From Rhodobium gokarnense (GTDB taxonomy: Bacteria > Pseudomonadota > Alphaproteobacteria > Rhizobiales > Rhodobiaceae), in contig NZ_JAOQNS010000001.1 in the NCBI RefSeq assembly GCF_025961475.1, positions 557,173 to 621,172 of the forward strand: 64,000 bases of DNA, read 5' to 3'. Under the pieces are notes generated by a model that was not told the DNA's origin, searched no databases, and saw only the letters and a list, made by a program, of their open reading frames with translations. Shown here piece by piece: positions 1 to 8,807 of the stretch. The translations under genes were made by a program, and so were the position numbers. Numbering within the stretch: position 1 is the stretch's first letter; each line of letters begins with the position of its first letter.

Positions 1-1085
1 TGCGCCAGAATCGCCCCGGCGCGGCTCGCGGCGGGCTCTTCTGCCAGTTCCAGGTTCGGCAGCAGCCGGGAGAACGCCGCGCGGCAATCCTGGTAGGCGC
101 GGTCGAAATCGAAGGACTCGGCGACGGCATCGAACCAGCCGGAGCCGGCGGAGACGCCGGTGGTGAACCCCATCCGGCAGGACGGGTACCAGGAGACGTA
201 GGCGTGGTCGCGCGATTGCGGGACGATGTCTCCATACATGCCCCAGCAGAACGTCACCGGGGCCTCCGGCATGCCCTTCCGGACTTCCGCGACGAAACCC
301 GTCTTGCCCCTGAGGCTGTGGCCCTCGGCCGGGCGGCCGCTGTTGTGCTCGATCGCCGGCATGCCGTCCCAGGCCGCATTGACGATCCGATCGAAGGGGC
401 CGTGGCGGTTGCCGTCCGCGTCGACGACCGTGGGCACCGGCGCGGCTTCGATGGCATGCACGGCGCAGCCGGCGACGATCTCGATCCCGGGCTCGGCCCG
501 CACGGCGGCGGCGACGCCGTCGCACAGCCGGTCGCAATCGAGGATCGGTTCGGCCACATCGAAAGCCGCCGTTACCGTGTCGCAAAACCGGGCCGCAAGT
601 TCGCGCCCTGTCAGCCGGCGGATGAAGGGTCCGGACGCCGTCGCCGGCGCGCCGCCACTCGCCAGATGGGACGCATGGAGGCCGTCGAGGGTGTCCAGGT
701 GCAGGAGGGCGTCCTCCAGCGCCAGCGCGGAATCGCCGGCAACGGCATAGATGCAGCGCTGGTGCAGAAAGAATTCCTCGACCGGCCGGTCCAGCAGGCG
801 GGCCAGTTCCTCCTTGAACCGAATGCCATAGGCGAACATCCGGGCGGCGGTCTCGCCGGACCGGTCGAGGCCGTAGGTGAAGCCGAGATGCACCTTGCCC
901 TCGTTGAAGCGGCTGGCCCGGCCGAGAATATCGCCATCGCGCTCGAACAGGACAACACGCCTGCCGCGACGCGACAGCGCGATGGCGCCAAGGCAGCCAA
1001 GCAGGCCGGCGCCGACGATGGCAATGGTGCGTCCCGTATTCCTCAAGGTTGGCCTGACACGCGCTACAGGGGAGACGAAAGGCAC
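1..1085 (-). CDS. FAD-dependent oxidoreductase (DAO family), 3' end outside the window
   Basis: Reading the minus strand gives a continuous frame that opens with an N-terminal Rossmann dinucleotide motif (TIAIVGAGLLGCLGAIAL) followed by an acidic strand end (VVLFERDGD). This is the FAD-binding signature of the D-amino-acid oxidase/glycine oxidase family. Later segments such as RFNEGKVHLGFTYGLD resemble members that oxidise amines or amino acids. The substrate cannot be told. A stop lies just upstream of the GTG at 1085, so the start is that GTG or a TTG at 1046; neither has a clear ribosome binding site. The carboxy terminus lies beyond position 1. A perfect palindrome (1137-1148) sits about 50 bases upstream and may be its operator. 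Confidence is good for the fold class and low for the reaction. Confidence 0.72.
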   Translation of the reverse strand, partial: MPFVSPVARVRPTLRNTGRTIAIVGAGLLGCLGAIALSRRGRRVVLFERDGDILGRASRFNEGKVHLGFTYGLDRSGETAARMFAYGIRFKEELARLLDRPVEEFFLHQRCIYAVAGDSALALEDALLHLDTLDGLHASHLASGGAPATASGPFIRRLTGRELAARFCDTVTAAFDVAEPILDCDRLCDGVAAAVRAEPGIEIVAGCAVHAIEAAPVPTVVDADGNRHGPFDRIVNAAWDGMPAIEHNSGRPAEGHSLRGKTGFVAEVRKGMPEAPVTFCWGMYGDIVPQSRDHAYVSWYPSCRMGFTTGVSAGSGWFDAVAESFDFDRAYQDCRAAFSRLLPNLELAEEPAASRAGAILA

Positions 1086-1136
1086 GGGGAGGCGTGCCGA
1101 TCAGCGGTATGAGCGCCTGTCTTGCCTCAAAATCTG

Positions 1137-1148
1137 GTTGTATACAAC
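1137..1148. promoter_or_regulatory. Palindrome with TGTATACA core, operator-like
   Basis: GTTGTATACAAC is a perfect 12-base palindrome just upstream of the minus-strand oxidoreductase gene. GntR-family repressors commonly bind palindromes with a GT-N2-AC centre of this kind. Function is inferred from shape and position only. Confidence 0.4.
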
Positions 1149-1748
1149 GGAAAAATCCGACGTTTGCCCTGTCGTCATAGCGCTCGCGGCAACGCATGCC
1201 GATCCCGCCGGGCATGCCACCGGATTCATTTGCCGGCTCAAATGTCGGGGGCCGTTTCTGCACCGTGCCTCGACATCGGCCGCGGAACGCTCCCGCGGCG
1301 CGGGGGCGTTAGCGTCGGGTTCCGCACGCCCGGTCGCGTTGGCCGTCTAACGCGACGAGAGCGCTTTCGCCGGAGCGGGGCAAGGGGCCGGACGGCGCAT
1401 CTGCCAGGCATCGATATTCGCGACCATGAGTACACGTTCCGGTGTGACCCATTTCGGGACCGGTTGTAGGCGTGCCGCGCCTCGCGTCGGATTGCGCGGG
1501 CACTGTATACAGTGAGGTGGGAATGCGTCGGCCTTTCAATCGGCTAGCCCTGACAGGCGCTCGCGGCCGGTCCTGCAGTGAGGGTAGTCTTACCGCCACC
1601 CTTCAAATCAAAGGCAAATTCGAAACGAAATGTAGCGGTTCCGTTAAAGGTCCGCTCAGCAAACGCCGAGCGCGTCATTGATGGATTCACGGTTCGGGCG
1701 CTTCATGCCGGTCATCTGCCGGGGGGCGAACATGGGATTCCTGAACCG
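1149..1748. other. Stretch without a convincing gene
   Basis: Open frames here are short, lack ribosome binding sites and have no recognisable protein pattern. The only clear structure is the palindrome at 1501-1514. The stretch could hold the regulatory region of the oxidoreductase or of the small gene at 1749. Confidence 0.5.
1501..1514. promoter_or_regulatory. Second palindrome with TGTATACA core
   Basis: CACTGTATACAGTG is a perfect 14-base palindrome. It shares the eight-base core TGTATACA with the palindrome at 1137-1148, about 360 bases away. Two copies of one core suggest paired operators of a single dimeric regulator. The regulator gene is not in the window. Confidence 0.4.
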
Positions 1749-1973
1749 ATGAGAACCTTGCGAAAAAAAGACATCGAGCTTCTGGCGACGGATATCGCCG
1801 GCGATATGAACGTCACGGACAGGGAACTCTTCCACATCAAGAACAATCTCGATCGCTTCATCTTCAAATGCGAAATCGATACGCGACCGATTCCCATCGA
1901 CTACATCAAGATTCGCCGCGTTATTGTGGAAAGCATTCGCAAGCGTCGGATTTTTGACGATCGGTATTTGTAA
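1749..1973 (+). CDS. Small hypothetical protein (74 residues)
   Basis: The frame from ATG 1749 encodes a charged, soluble protein beginning MRTLRKKDIELLATDIAGDM and ending RRIFDDRYL. The composition (helix-forming, many Ile/Asp/Arg, few of the Arg/Pro/Ala runs typical of false frames in GC-rich DNA) suggests a real product. The frame is open further upstream, but that part reads like noise. There is no strong ribosome binding site and I do not recognise a family. It stands alone between the oxidoreductase and serC. Confidence 0.45.
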   Translation: MRTLRKKDIELLATDIAGDMNVTDRELFHIKNNLDRFIFKCEIDTRPIPIDYIKIRRVIVESIRKRRIFDDRYL

Positions 1974-2424
1974 CAGGGACAGTTTTTACCAGTCTCGAAT
2001 CGGGCAGCGGCTGGCCGGGGAATGCTCCCCGCGCCGGCCAAATCCTAACAATTCGTTATGCTGCAAATGGTTAGCCGTCCGTTGCCGGGCGCTTTCCCGG
2101 TAACGGTCCGTTGACCATGGGGCACCGCCGACCAGCGCATCGGTAACCTTTGCGGCGTCCACGTCTCCAGTTGTCCGGATGGCGCGCCAGCCTGGCGGCA
2201 GGGGAAATTTCCCGCAATCCACGAGCTTTCATGGCTGGCAGAAGTGCGGACGGTAGCCGGCGAAACGTCGGTGCGGTGATCCGCCCCATGGCGGCGGCCG
2301 ACCGCGGTCGCAAAGCGGCCCTTGCCGGTCGTTTCCCGAACCGCAGGAGCGATCGCCGACGACAGTGTCACGGTAAATTCACGTCAAAGCCTGTTGCGCT
2401 CCGCCGGCGCGAGGTCTATACGCG
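1974..2424. other. Upstream region of serC, no gene seen
   Basis: The serC frame is open through part of this stretch (from about 2150), but the translation is Arg/Ala-rich and unlike SerC, so I treat it as noncoding. It presumably carries the serC promoter; no clear -35/-10 pair can be picked by eye. Confidence 0.45.
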
Positions 2425-2476
2425 CCAGTGGGACACCCCTCCCCAACGAGGGGCTACTATCTGGAAGGGTAGAGAC
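2425..2476 (+). promoter_or_regulatory. serC leader hairpin (serC RNA motif candidate)
   Basis: Immediately before serC, CCCCT (2436-2440) can pair with AGGGG (2449-2453) around a C-rich loop. A purine-rich ribosome binding stretch and the serC ATG follow. A conserved cis-RNA called the serC motif is known upstream of serC-serA in alphaproteobacteria, and its position and simple hairpin shape match. The identification is from memory of that motif and has not been scored against a model. Confidence 0.5.
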
Positions 2477-3649
2477 ATGACAGCACCTGCCATGCCGGGC
2501 AGCAAGCCGGCAAATCCCCAATTCTCCTCAGGCCCCTGCACCAAACGTCCCGGTTGGACGCCCTCGGTCCTTACCGACGCCGCCGTCGGACGCTCGCACC
2601 GTGCCAAGATCGGCAAGGCGAAGCTCGCCAAGGCCATCGACGACACGCGCAAGATCCTGCAGGTTCCCGCCGACTACCGCATCGGCATCGTTCCCGCGTC
2701 CGATACCGGCGCCGTGGAAATGGCGCTGTGGTCGATGCTCGGCGCCCGCGGCGTCGACATGCTGGCCTGGGAATCCTTCGGCGCCGGCTGGGTCACCGAC
2801 GTGGTCAAGCAGTTGAAGCTCGACAACGCGCGAACCCTGAAAGCCGATTACGGCGCGTTGCCGGACCTCACGACCGTCGATTTTTCCAACGATGTGGTCT
2901 TTACCTGGAACGGCACCACTTCCGGTGTGCGCGTGCCGAACGGCGACTGGATCCCGGCCGACCGCGAGGGCCTGACCATCTGCGACGCCACCTCCGCGGC
3001 CTTTGCCCAGAAGCTGCCCTTCGACAAGCTCGACGTGGTCACCTTCTCCTGGCAGAAGGTGCTCGGCGGCGAGGCGGCGCATGGCATGCTGATCCTCTCG
3101 CCGCGGGCCGTTGAACGGTTGGAGACCTACACCCCGGCCTGGCCGCTGCCGAAGATCTTCCGCATGACCAAGGCCGGCAAGCTCAACGAGGGCATCTTCC
3201 GCGGCGAGACCATCAACACGCCGTCGATGCTGTGCGTTGAGGACTATCTCGACACGCTCACCTGGGCCGAGTCGGTCGGCGGCCTCGACGGCCTCGTCGA
3301 ACGGGCCGACGCCAATGCGGCGGTGATTGCGGAGTGGGTCGACAGGACCGACTGGATCGACTTCCTCGCCACCGATCCGCTGACGCGCTCGAACACCTCG
3401 GTGTGCCTGACCATCGTCGATCCGGACATCACCGCGCTCGATGCCGCGGGCCAGGCCGGCTTTGCCAAGGCGCTGACGGCCGCGCTCGACGCGGAGGGCG
3501 TCGCCTACGACATCGGCTCCTACCGCGATGCGCCTCCGGGCCTTCGCATCTGGGCCGGCGCTACCGTCGAACGCGCCGACCTGGAAGCGCTGATGTCGTG
3601 GCTCGACTGGGCCTATGCCTCCGTCAAGGTTCCGACCCACGCGGCCTGA
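2477..3649 (+). CDS. serC: Phosphoserine aminotransferase
   Basis: SerC transfers the amino group of glutamate to 3-phosphohydroxypyruvate, giving phosphoserine; it may also serve pyridoxal phosphate synthesis. The 390-residue product has the PLP-enzyme layout, with the Schiff-base lysine in [15 protein letters not shown] (near residue 194) and the preceding aspartate in [11 protein letters not shown]. The start is the ATG at 2477, which begins [20 protein letters not shown]; the open frame continues upstream but with non-SerC sequence. serA follows 72 bases downstream on the same strand, and one terminator lies after serA, so the two form an operon for the first two steps of serine synthesis. 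Probably controlled by the leader hairpin just upstream. Confidence 0.96.
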   Translation: MTAPAMPGSKPANPQFSSGPCTKRPGWTPSVLTDAAVGRSHRAKIGKAKLAKAIDDTRKILQVPADYRIGIVPASDTGAVEMALWSMLGARGVDMLAWESFGAGWVTDVVKQLKLDNARTLKADYGALPDLTTVDFSNDVVFTWNGTTSGVRVPNGDWIPADREGLTICDATSAAFAQKLPFDKLDVVTFSWQKVLGGEAAHGMLILSPRAVERLETYTPAWPLPKIFRMTKAGKLNEGIFRGETINTPSMLCVEDYLDTLTWAESVGGLDGLVERADANAAVIAEWVDRTDWIDFLATDPLTRSNTSVCLTIVDPDITALDAAGQAGFAKALTAALDAEGVAYDIGSYRDAPPGLRIWAGATVERADLEALMSWLDWAYASVKVPTHAA

Positions 3650-3721
3650 TCCCCGCGCCTTTCCGAACTCAGTCTTTCTTTAAGGCGCCGGCGCTCGCCG
3701 GTGCCGCATGAGGATACTCCC

Positions 3722-5308
3722 ATGGCTCCCAAGGTTCTCATTTCCGACAAGCTTTCGCCGACCGCGGTGCAGATCTTCAAGGATCGCGGCATCGATGCCG
3801 ATTTCCAGCCGGACCTCGGCAAGGACAAGGACAAGCTCGCCGAGATCATCGGCAACTACGATGGCCTCGCCATCCGCTCCGCCACCAAGGTGACGGAAAA
3901 GATCATCGCCAATGCCGCCAATCTGAAGGTCATCGGCCGGGCCGGCATCGGCGTCGACAATGTCGACGTGCCGGCGGCGACCGCCAAGGGCATCATCGTG
4001 ATGAACACGCCCTTCGGCAATTCCATCACCACGGCCGAGCACGCCATCGCCATGATGTTCGCCGTCGCCCGCCAGCTTCCCGAGGCCGATGCTTCGACAC
4101 GGGCCGGCAAGTGGGAGAAGTCGAAATTCGTCGGCACGGAAATCACCGCCAAGACGCTCGGCATCATCGGCTGCGGCAATATCGGCTCGATCGCCGCGGA
4201 GCGCGCCATCGGCCTGAAGATGCGGGTGATCGCCTACGATCCGTTCCTGTCGCCGGAGCGGGCGATGACTCTCGGGGTCGAAAAGGTCGATCTCGATGAG
4301 CTGTTCCGCCGCGCCGACTTCATTACCCTGCACACGCCGCTGACCGACAAGACCCGCAACATCATCGACGCGGCGGCGATCGCCAAGATGAAGGACGGTG
4401 TGCGCATCATCAACTGCGCCAGAGGCGGTCTGGTCGTCGAAGAGGCGCTGGCCGAGGCCCTGAAGTCCGGCAAGGTCGCCGGCGCCGGCATCGACGTCTT
4501 CACCTCCGAGCCGGCCAAGGAGAACGTCCTCTTCGATGCGCCGAACGTCGTCTGCACGCCGCATCTCGGCGCCTCGACCTCGGAGGCCCAGGAGAACGTT
4601 GCCCTGCAGGTCGCCGAGCAGATGTCCGACTACCTGCTGCACGGCGCCGTCACCAACGCCCTCAACATGCCGTCGATCTCGGCCGAGGAAGCGCCGAAGC
4701 TGACGCCGTTCGTCCGGCTTGCCGAACTTCTCGGCCTGTTCGCCGGCCAGCTCACCCAGACCGGCATCAAGGCGATCAAGATCGAGTATGAGGGCACGGT
4801 CGCGGAGATGAACGTGCGTGCACTGACCTCTGCGGCGCTGACCGGCGTCCTTCGGCCGATGCTGCAGACCGTCAACATGGTCTCGGCCCCGGCGATGACC
4901 CGGGAACGCGGCATCCATGTGGAAGAGGTGCGGCGCGAGCAGCAGGGCGCCTATGAGGGCTATATCCGCCTCACCATCACCACGGAGCGCCAGTCGCGTT
5001 CGGTGGCCGGCACGGTGTTCGGCGACGGCAAGCCGCGCATCATCCAGATCAAGGGCATCAACATGGAGGCCGAGCTCGGCCCCCACATGCTCTACGTCAC
5101 CAACGAGGACAAGCCGGGCTTCATCGGCAATCTCGGCACGGTGCTGGGCGATGCCGGCGTCAACATTGCCACCTTCAATCTCGGCCGCTCGGAGCGCGGC
5201 GGCGATGCCATCAGCCTCGTTGAGGTCGACGGGCCGATCGCCGAAGACGTGCTGGCCAAGGTGCTGGCGCTGCCGAGCGTCGTCCAGGTCGCGCCGCTCG
5301 CCTTCTGA
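3722..5308 (+). CDS. serA: D-3-phosphoglycerate dehydrogenase
   Basis: SerA oxidises 3-phosphoglycerate to 3-phosphohydroxypyruvate with NAD. The 528-residue product shows the two-lobed D-2-hydroxyacid dehydrogenase fold: an NAD-binding loop (TLGIIGCGNIGSIAAERA), the substrate-binding NCARGGLV motif, and the catalytic histidine in CTPHLGASTSEAQ. An intervening allosteric-type domain (about 315-450) is followed by a C-terminal ACT domain (YVTNEDKPGFIGNLGTVLG), so this is the long form of the enzyme, probably serine-responsive. The start at 3722 is preceded by a GAGGA ribosome binding site. It is the second gene of serC-serA. In an autotroph its substrate is the direct product of RuBisCO, which is encoded in this window. 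Confidence 0.97.
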   Translation: MAPKVLISDKLSPTAVQIFKDRGIDADFQPDLGKDKDKLAEIIGNYDGLAIRSATKVTEKIIANAANLKVIGRAGIGVDNVDVPAATAKGIIVMNTPFGNSITTAEHAIAMMFAVARQLPEADASTRAGKWEKSKFVGTEITAKTLGIIGCGNIGSIAAERAIGLKMRVIAYDPFLSPERAMTLGVEKVDLDELFRRADFITLHTPLTDKTRNIIDAAAIAKMKDGVRIINCARGGLVVEEALAEALKSGKVAGAGIDVFTSEPAKENVLFDAPNVVCTPHLGASTSEAQENVALQVAEQMSDYLLHGAVTNALNMPSISAEEAPKLTPFVRLAELLGLFAGQLTQTGIKAIKIEYEGTVAEMNVRALTSAALTGVLRPMLQTVNMVSAPAMTRERGIHVEEVRREQQGAYEGYIRLTITTERQSRSVAGTVFGDGKPRIIQIKGINMEAELGPHMLYVTNEDKPGFIGNLGTVLGDAGVNIATFNLGRSERGGDAISLVEVDGPIAEDVLAKVLALPSVVQVAPLAF

Positions 5309-5335
5309 CGGCGGTGCTAAAACCTATGAGAGAAT

Positions 5336-5364
5336 GCCGCGCGGTTCGCCGCGCGGCTTTTTTT
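5336..5364 (+). terminator. Rho-independent terminator of serC-serA
   Basis: A 9-base-pair perfect stem (GCCGCGCGG at 5336-5344 with its complement at 5349-5357) closes a TTCG tetraloop and is followed by seven T residues. This is a textbook intrinsic terminator 28 bases after serA. Confidence 0.93.
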
Positions 5365-5423
5365 GTCGTCTGCTCGTGCTATGAACGGCCCGCATTGAGG
5401 ACCGCCGCCGGGCCGGACAGACG

Positions 5424-6800
5424 ATGACCTCGCAAAAGACCAGAGTCGCGCTCATCTCGCTCTTGGCCAGCGTCGGGCTGACCATCGGCAAGTTTACCGT
5501 TGCGCTCGCCACCGGCAGTCTCGGTATCCTGTCCGATGCCTTCCACAGCCTGATGGATATCGGCGCAACGGCGATCACCTTCTTTGCGGTGCGGGTTTCC
5601 GACAAGCCCGCGGACGAGGAACACCATTACGGCCACGGCAAGATCGAGAGCGTCACCGCGCTCGCCGAGACGGGCCTGCTCTTCGTCATCGCCGGCTGGA
5701 TCGTCTATGAGGCCATCCACCGGCTGATCGCACCGGGCAACGGCGTCGAGGTCACCTGGTGGGCGGTTGCGGTCATCTGCGGGTCGATGGTCGTCGACTT
5801 CAACCGCTCCCGGGCGTTGAAGCGGGCAGCGGAGGCGACGCGCAGCGAGGCGCTTGCCGCCGATGCGCTGCATTTCGCCTCGGACCTGTGGAGTTCCGCG
5901 GCGGTGCTGATCGGGCTTGCGGCGACGTGGGCGGGCTTTCCGGCCGGCGACTCCTTTGCCGCCATTGTGGTTGCCATCGTCGTCGGGCTTGCCGGCTACC
6001 GGCTCGGGCGGCGCACCATTGAGTCCCTGACCGACACGGCACCGGCGGGCTATGCCGACATCATCGCCAATATCGCCCGGGACGCCGAGGGCGTGCTGGC
6101 CCTGAAGCGGGCACGGATCCGACGTGGCGGATCGACGGTCTTCATCGATGCCGACGTCAATGTCCGCCGCACCTTCGCCTTCGACCGGGTCAATGCGATC
6201 AAGGCCAAGTTCATCGACCGGGTGCACCGGGAGATCGAGGACGCCGACATCTCGCTGACCGCCCATCCCGTCGCGCTCGACGACGAGACGATCTTTGACA
6301 AGGTCATGCTGGTGGCGGCCCGGCGCGGCGTCGCCGTGCATCATCTGACGGTGCAGCATGTCAGCGACGCGCTCTCGGTCAGTTTCGACATCGAGGTCGA
6401 TGCCGACTGGCCCTACTGGAAGGCGCATGACGTCGCCTCTGGCCTGGAAGAGGCGATTCGCAACGAGCTCGGCGACGACGTCGAGGTGGAAAGCCATATC
6501 GAGCCCGCCGACGTCATCGGCGTCGACGGTGCCGACGTCTCCGAGGAGATGATCCTGGAGGTGGTCGACAAGCTGGAGGTGCTTGCCGAAAGCCATCCGC
6601 TGGTCACCCACATCCACGATGTCCGGGTGCGGCGCAACCGCCTCGGCCTGTTCGTGACGCTGCACTGCTGGGTCGACCGGACCCGCAGCGTCGACGAGGT
6701 CCATACCGCGGTCGACCGCTTCGAGCGGGCGTTCCGGGAGAGCCATCCGGGCGTGCGCCGCATCGTCACCCACGCCGAGCCGCACGGCGCGGAACGCTAG
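5424..6800 (+). CDS. Cation diffusion facilitator family transporter
   Basis: A predicted inner-membrane metal/proton antiporter exporting divalent cations such as zinc, iron or manganese. The N-terminal half has the CDF transmembrane bundle with the metal-site aspartates in ILSDAFHSLMD and the signature EEHHYGHGKIESVTAL between the second and third helices. After about residue 205 the protein is cytoplasmic. It contains a CDF-type regulatory domain and, at 458 residues, is well over the usual 300 or so. The surplus looks like a second, related cytoplasmic module near residues 280-450, rich in His/Asp/Glu. Metal specificity cannot be deduced. It stands alone after the serA terminator. Confidence 0.92.
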   Translation: MTSQKTRVALISLLASVGLTIGKFTVALATGSLGILSDAFHSLMDIGATAITFFAVRVSDKPADEEHHYGHGKIESVTALAETGLLFVIAGWIVYEAIHRLIAPGNGVEVTWWAVAVICGSMVVDFNRSRALKRAAEATRSEALAADALHFASDLWSSAAVLIGLAATWAGFPAGDSFAAIVVAIVVGLAGYRLGRRTIESLTDTAPAGYADIIANIARDAEGVLALKRARIRRGGSTVFIDADVNVRRTFAFDRVNAIKAKFIDRVHREIEDADISLTAHPVALDDETIFDKVMLVAARRGVAVHHLTVQHVSDALSVSFDIEVDADWPYWKAHDVASGLEEAIRNELGDDVEVESHIEPADVIGVDGADVSEEMILEVVDKLEVLAESHPLVTHIHDVRVRRNRLGLFVTLHCWVDRTRSVDEVHTAVDRFERAFRESHPGVRRIVTHAEPHGAER

Positions 6801-6891
6801 GCGACATCCTGCGGCGCCCACAGGCCGCCGCATTTGCGGGCACAATCGCGGGCACGATTTTCACGCGTTTCCTGAGGGAGGAATTCGGCAG

Positions 6892-8583
6892 ATGAAACCG
6901 ATCGGCATTTTCGCGGCAACGCTCCTCGTTGCGGCAATGGGGACGGGCACGGCTCTCCCCCCGGCATGGGCCGCCGATGTCACGGCACCCTCGCGGATCG
7001 CCCAGGTGGAGGTCTATCCGGACGGAGCAACCGTGGCCCGCGACGCGACGGCCGCGGTGCCGGCCGGCGAATCCGTCATCGTCCTTGAAAACCTGCCGCT
7101 TAGCCTCGATCCGGATTCGGTGCGGGTCGAAGCCGAGGCGACGGCCGGGCTGGAGATCGTCTCGGTCGACATGCGCCGGATGATGCCGAAGCCGCACGAC
7201 GTGCCGGGCGAGATCGGCGCCAGGATCGAGGTCCTGAAGCGCGAGCGCCAGGCGGTCGAAGACGCCATCGCCACGGCCAACGAGCAGATCCGCTTCGTGC
7301 GCAACATCGTCTCCGAAGCGCCCAAGCAGTTGTTCGACCTCAAGGGCGAACGCCCCGCTCCGGACTGGTCGGAGATGCTCGGCAAGTTCGGCACCTCGCT
7401 CTCGACGCTGCGCGAGACGGTGCGCGCATCGACCGTCCGCCTCCAAGAGATCAAGGACGAGATCGCGCGCCTGCAGGACCAGCAGGACGAGAGTTTCCCG
7501 GAGGCAAAGCCGACCTATCAGGCCCGCATTTCCGTCGTTGCCGACACGGCGGCGGATGCCGCTCTGACCCTGCGCTATGCGGCGGCCGGCGCGGTCTGGC
7601 GTCCGGTCTATGACGCGCGGCTGTCGCTTGATGGCGAGGCGCCGTCGCTGGAACTGGTGCGCCGGGCCGTCGTCACCCAGGCGACCGGCGAGGACTGGAC
7701 CGACGCCGAGCTGACCCTTTCCACCGCACGGCCCGGCGGGCGCGCCGAGGCGCCGGAGCTCAGTCCGCTGATCGTCCGCATCGCGCCGAAGCCGCGGCCG
7801 GTGCCAGTGGCCCAGAGCCGCAAGACGATGCGCATGTTCGCCGACAATGAAATGGCGGAGGCCGCGCCCATGGAAGCGCCGGCCGGCGGCGCGATGGTCC
7901 GGGCAATGCCCGCCACCGAGCGCGCCGCAGCCCTTGAGACCCGCGGTTTCGACCTCGTCTACCGCATTCCCGGCCGCACCTCGATCGTTGGCGACGGCAC
8001 GCCGAAGACCCTGAAGATCGGCAGCGACACCATCTCTCCGGAACTCGTCGTGCGCTCCGTGCCGGTGCTCGATCCGACGGCCTATCTGACCGTGCGCTTC
8101 GACAACGAAGGCGCGGGGCCGATCCTGCCGGGCGAGGTTCAGCTCTTCCGCGACGGCGTCTTCGTCGGCAAGGGCGGGATCGGCTTCATTGCGCCGAAGG
8201 AGGAGGTCGCGTTCGGCTTCGGTGCCGATCCGGCGGTGGTCGTGGAACGGATCACGCTGGAGAAAAGCGAGGGCGAGCGCGGCATGCTCTCCACCGACAA
8301 GATCGACCAGCGCCGCTATCGCATCACCGTCACCAACCGCCACGACCGCACCATGCGCATGGAGATCGACGACCGGCTGCCGCAGTCGGAGAACGAGAAG
8401 ATCGAGGTGGAGCGGGCGTCGGACACCACCGAGCCGACCACGACCGATGTCGACGGCAGGCGCGGTGTCGTGCGCTGGGCCTTCGATCTCGATGCCGGAA
8501 AGGCGCGCGAGATCCTCATCGGCTATACCGTGCGCTGGCCGGACGACGAGCGGATCATGTGGAATGACGGCCCGGTGCGCTGA
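6892..8583 (+). CDS. MuiA-like exported protein (DUF4139/DUF4140)
   Basis: A 563-residue protein with a signal peptide (hydrophobic run FAATLLVAAMGTGTALPPAW, cleavage likely after AWA). An N-terminal domain (IAQVEVYPDGATVARDATA) matches the DUF4140 start of the mucoidy inhibitor A family. A coiled-coil stretch follows at about residues 100-200, then a DUF4139 beta-rich domain with the typical AAGAVWRPVYDARLSLDG and WTDAELTLSTARP segments. The family is widespread and its biochemical role is unknown; in Pseudomonas a muiA-type locus was linked to mucoidy. A strong GAGGGAGGA site lies just before the ATG. A single gene with no obvious operon partner. Confidence 0.88.
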   Translation: MKPIGIFAATLLVAAMGTGTALPPAWAADVTAPSRIAQVEVYPDGATVARDATAAVPAGESVIVLENLPLSLDPDSVRVEAEATAGLEIVSVDMRRMMPKPHDVPGEIGARIEVLKRERQAVEDAIATANEQIRFVRNIVSEAPKQLFDLKGERPAPDWSEMLGKFGTSLSTLRETVRASTVRLQEIKDEIARLQDQQDESFPEAKPTYQARISVVADTAADAALTLRYAAAGAVWRPVYDARLSLDGEAPSLELVRRAVVTQATGEDWTDAELTLSTARPGGRAEAPELSPLIVRIAPKPRPVPVAQSRKTMRMFADNEMAEAAPMEAPAGGAMVRAMPATERAAALETRGFDLVYRIPGRTSIVGDGTPKTLKIGSDTISPELVVRSVPVLDPTAYLTVRFDNEGAGPILPGEVQLFRDGVFVGKGGIGFIAPKEEVAFGFGADPAVVVERITLEKSEGERGMLSTDKIDQRRYRITVTNRHDRTMRMEIDDRLPQSENEKIEVERASDTTEPTTTDVDGRRGVVRWAFDLDAGKAREILIGYTVRWPDDERIMWNDGPVR

Positions 8584-8807
8584 TCGCGCCAGGTCCTTCG
8601 GCGTCTAAGCTGATCGGGTCACGTGACCTTTGCGACACAGCCCCGGCGCGGAATCGGGCCGGGGCGCCGCCCGTCCCCCGCTGAGACATTGGAAGGTCTC
8701 GCCACGGCCCGGCCGAGTGGTTATAGTCGCGCGCCCGCAAATGGGTGGGAGCCGCAGGGCTCCAGCAAGACTCAGCGGAAAAAAAGAGCGTATTTCGGGG
8801 CGCGTTA

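Noticed and set aside
204..1112. A plus-strand open frame over the first kilobase
   Set aside because: The minus strand gives a clean FAD-binding motif and continuous family-like sequence, whereas the plus-strand translation is Arg/Ala/Asp-rich without any motif.
2150..2476. An N-terminal extension of SerC by about 109 residues
   Set aside because: The extension is Arg/Ala-rich and unlike SerC, and the ATG at 2477 follows a ribosome binding site and leader hairpin.
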